Shown here: positions 5,475-7,333 of the stretch, in pieces
Position numbering within the stretch: position 1 is the first letter of the stretch
Layout: every line of letters begins with the position of its first letter
DNA from: SHZI01 sp032122615
GTDB lineage: Bacteria; Pseudomonadota; Gammaproteobacteria; Steroidobacterales; GCA-2729495
Reading direction: 5' to 3'
Assembly (NCBI GenBank): GCA_032122615.1
Contig: JAQBGF010000066.1
Coordinates: 1 to 7,333 of the forward strand
Length of the DNA stretch: 7,333 bases
The notes under the pieces: model-generated
Told to the model about the DNA's origin: nothing
Seen by the model: the letters and a program-made list of their open reading frames with translations, nothing else
Database searches by the model: none
Position numbers and translations under genes: made by a program

Positions 5475-5491
5475 GCTGCCGGTTCTTGCCG

Positions 5492-5764
5492 TCAATCCGC
5501 AGTCGTTGGATCGATGACGGAACGAATCTCCGCAACCGTATTGGCGGGGAATCCACCCATTTCGGCATGCTTCCGCACAGCAGCTACATCTGGAGCGATG
5601 TACACGCAGTAAACCTTGTTATCGGTCACGTAGCTGTGCACCCATTGAACCTTCGGTCCGAGCTCCTGCAAAACTCCGCACGATTTCCGGGAAATCCCCT
5701 GCAATTCCGCCGCAGAAAGTTTCCCCGCACCGGGAATTTCACGTTCGATCACAAACTTTGGCAT
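5492..5764 (-). CDS. DUF4242 (SCO4226-like, ferredoxin-fold) small protein
   Basis: This is a 90-residue soluble protein that matches the DUF4242 family along its whole length: MPKFVIEREIPGAGKLSAAE at the start, KSCGVLQELGP (27-37), the WVHSYVTDNKVYCVYIAPD segment (41-59), GGFPANTVAEIRSVIDPTT near the end. Cys29, His43, Cys53 and His66 are possible metal-site residues. The Streptomyces member SCO4226 has a ferredoxin-like fold and binds nickel. Whether this one binds metal is not shown by sequence alone, and no cellular role is established for the proteobacterial members that I know of. The start is firm: AGAGGAG (5778-5772) lies 7 bases before the ATG, the best ribosome binding site in the window, which suggests higher translation than its neighbours. 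It lies 54 bases downstream of the dihydrolipoyl dehydrogenase gene, with no clear terminator between them. Confidence 0.88.
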   Translation of the reverse strand: MPKFVIEREIPGAGKLSAAELQGISRKSCGVLQELGPKVQWVHSYVTDNKVYCVYIAPDVAAVRKHAEMGGFPANTVAEIRSVIDPTTAD

Positions 5765-5818
5765 TTCTATTCTCCTCTGATGTTATTCAACGAGGTCCAT
5801 GAAGCTGCACTTAGCAGT

Positions 5819-7333
5819 CTACCCCTGCTTCTTTTTGGGCAGGTACAAATCGATCAGCGTGCCTTCGAAGGCCTCGGCCGCAAAGGCCACGGTCTCCGAC
5901 AGGGTCGGGTGCGGGTGAATTGTCAGGCCGATATCGGCGGCATCACAGCCCATTTCGATGGCCAGACCCACTTCGCTGATCAGATCACCCGCGTTGGGTC
6001 CAACGATCCCGGCGCCGATCACCCGGTGCGTGGCCTCGTCGAACAGCAGCTTGGTCATGCCCTCGTCCCGGTTCAGGCCGAGCGCGCGGCCGCTGGCTGC
6101 CCACGGGAATGAGCCCTTGCCGTAGGCAATCCCCGTGGCCTTCGCCTCGGTCTCGGTGACCCCCACCCAGGCGACCTCGGGGTCAGTGTAGGCCACAGAC
6201 GGAATCACCCGCGCATCAAACGCCACTTTCATGCCGGCGATCACTTCGGCAGCTACGCGGCCTTCGTGATTGGCCTTGTGGGCCAGCATTGGCTGGCCGA
6301 CGATGTCGCCGACCGCAAAGATATTCGGCACGTTGGTGCGCATCTGCCTGTCGACCGGGATGAAACCCCGCTCATCCACGTGCACACCGGCGTTTTCGGC
6401 GCCGATGCGCTTGCCGTTTGGCGAGCGGCCGACCGACATCAGCACCGCGTGAAAGACCTGCGTGCCGGTGGTCTTGCCGTCGAAGCTCACGTGCAGGCCG
6501 TCCTTCGCCGGCTCGATCTTCGTCACCTTCGTGCCCAGCATGATCTGCGCGTAGCGCTTTGCGATCCGCTTCTGCAGTGGCCGCACCAGGTCGGGATCGG
6601 TGCCGGGCATCAGCGCGTCAGTCAGCTCGACGACGGAGATCTTCGTACCGAGTCCATCATAAACGGTGGCCATTTCCAGCCCGATGATGCCCCCACCAAC
6701 GACCAGCATCGTTTTCGGGATGGCTTTCAGTTCCAGCGCGCCTGTGGAATCGATGATCCGCGGGTCATCGGGAAAGCCCGGCAACTTCACGGGCTCCGAG
6801 CCGGCCGCTATGACGCAGGTCTTGAAGGCCAGCACCTGCTTCGCGTCACCATCGATGACCTGCAGGTGATGGGCCGACAGGAACGTGGCGCTGCCCTTTA
6901 CCACCGATACCTTCCGCTGCTTCGCCAGCGTCGCAAGGCCCCCGGTGAGTTTGCCAACGACCTTGTCCTTCCAGCCGCGCAGGCCGTCGAGATCGATCTC
7001 GGGGTGGCCGAACTTCACGCCGCACTCGGCCATGGACTCGGCCTCGTCGATGACCCGGGCGGCGTGCAACAACGCCTTGGACGGGATGCAACCCACGTTC
7101 AGGCACACGCCGCCGAGTGTCGGCCAGCGCTCGACGAGAATCACATTAAGCCCGAGATCCGCGGCACGGAAGGCGGCCGGGTAGCCGCCGGGACCGGCGC
7201 CGATCACGACCACGTCGGCCTCGAGGTCGATCGGGCCTGAATAGGACTTGCCGGGCGCTGGTGCGGCGGAAGCCGGCGAAGAAGCGCTTGTTGGAGCGGC
7301 TTCAGCCGCGACCGTTTCCCTTGCCGGAGTCGG
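5819..7333 (-). CDS. lpdA: Dihydrolipoyl dehydrogenase (E3) with N-terminal Ala/Pro linker, probable lipoyl-domain fusion (5' end missing)
   Basis: E3 reoxidises the dihydrolipoyl group of 2-oxoacid dehydrogenase complexes, passing electrons through a disulfide and FAD to NAD+. Counting from the valine codon at 7213 (464 residues), one sees GAGPGG (FAD, 5-10), GGVCLNVGCIPSK with redox Cys37 and Cys42, GGGIIGLE (NAD, 173-180), AVGDIVGQPMLAHKANHEG (FAD, 300-318), and HPHPTLSE with the catalytic His435-Glu440 pair. All key residues are present. The frame does not begin at 7213: it runs open to the window edge for 40 more residues, rich in Ala, Pro, Ser and Thr, ending SYSGPIDLEAD. That is the flexible linker seen when a lipoyl domain is fused in front of E3, as in several proteobacterial pyruvate dehydrogenase complexes. 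The true start and the lipoyl domain lie beyond the edge. It probably belongs to an aceE-aceF-lpd type locus upstream. Confidence 0.95.
   Translation of the reverse strand, partial: PTPARETVAAEAAPTSASSPASAAPAPGKSYSGPIDLEADVVVIGAGPGGYPAAFRAADLGLNVILVERWPTLGGVCLNVGCIPSKALLHAARVIDEAESMAECGVKFGHPEIDLDGLRGWKDKVVGKLTGGLATLAKQRKVSVVKGSATFLSAHHLQVIDGDAKQVLAFKTCVIAAGSEPVKLPGFPDDPRIIDSTGALELKAIPKTMLVVGGGIIGLEMATVYDGLGTKISVVELTDALMPGTDPDLVRPLQKRIAKRYAQIMLGTKVTKIEPAKDGLHVSFDGKTTGTQVFHAVLMSVGRSPNGKRIGAENAGVHVDERGFIPVDRQMRTNVPNIFAVGDIVGQPMLAHKANHEGRVAAEVIAGMKVAFDARVIPSVAYTDPEVAWVGVTETEAKATGIAYGKGSFPWAASGRALGLNRDEGMTKLLFDEATHRVIGAGIVGPNAGDLISEVGLAIEMGCDAADIGLTIHPHPTLSETVAFAAEAFEGTLIDLYLPKKKQG

Noticed and set aside
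5765..5818. Possible terminator or promoter between the E3 and DUF4242 genes
   Set aside because: Only a 4-bp CTGC/GCAG stem and no convincing -35/-10 pair; apart from the DUF4242 ribosome binding site nothing in this gap can be supported.
4661..6112. Long + strand open frame of 483 codons
   Set aside because: It lies antisense to four well-supported - strand genes (DoxX, hotdog, DUF4242, E3), crosses their boundaries, and reads as Arg/His/Pro-rich sequence with no recognisable domain. Long antisense frames are expected in GC-rich DNA.
6266..7240. + strand open frame of 324 codons
   Set aside because: It is antisense to dihydrolipoyl dehydrogenase, which has every catalytic residue; the + strand reading shows no protein family features.

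Overview
The window is GC-rich, densely packed bacterial chromosome. One truncated gene lies on the + strand at the left edge. Ten genes follow on the - strand, the last of them truncated at the right edge. The organism is most likely a free-living proteobacterium, and I would guess an environmental gammaproteobacterium. The reasons are: a dihydrolipoyl dehydrogenase with an Ala/Pro-rich N-terminal linker (the lipoyl-E3 fusion layout known from beta- and gammaproteobacteria), a close relative of E. coli YsgA/DlhH, and a secreted protein with a thrombospondin-type-3 plus dockerin-like tail. This placement is inference from families, not from a marker gene.

Layout. At 2-607 (+) is the C-terminal end of a secreted protein: beta-sandwich, Asp/Gly calcium repeats, then a dockerin-like pair. 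It runs head-on into the - strand cluster, and the two stop codons overlap. Reading the - strand in transcription order (right to left): lipoyl-linked dihydrolipoyl dehydrogenase (7333-5819, 5' end missing); a small DUF4242 protein (5764-5492); a double-hotdog thioesterase-like protein with a CxxC (5443-4721); a DoxX membrane protein (4693-4301); a membrane-anchored RadC/JAMM-like protein (4275-3484); a small isoprenylcysteine-methyltransferase-like membrane protein (about 3481-3014); an ETHE1-type persulfide dioxygenase (about 2967-2278); the two halves of a YeeE/YedE sulfur transporter (2281-1865 and 1868-1419); and a dienelactone-hydrolase-family protein (1422-604).

The last four genes are joined by 4-base ATGA/GTGA stop-start overlaps, so they form a translationally coupled sulfur operon. 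The YeeE/YedE pair probably moves thiosulfate or a related sulfur species, and the persulfide dioxygenase oxidises glutathione persulfide to sulfite. Persulfide dioxygenase next to YeeE-type proteins is a known arrangement in bacterial sulfide-detoxification loci. The hydrolase at the end is the unexpected member. Upstream, the DoxX, JAMM-like and methyltransferase-like genes are also closely spaced and could be read with the sulfur genes. A 7-bp inverted repeat over the methyltransferase stop codon and an AT-rich -10-like element sit at the boundary and may separate the two blocks.

The least ordinary gene is the RadC/JAMM-like one. It has two N-terminal membrane helices, an HNHP...PSKTD metal-site motif with two extra residues, and no obvious glutamate at the usual position. 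I see no RNA genes, insertion sequences, CRISPR arrays or phage genes. All gaps between genes are under 60 bases.
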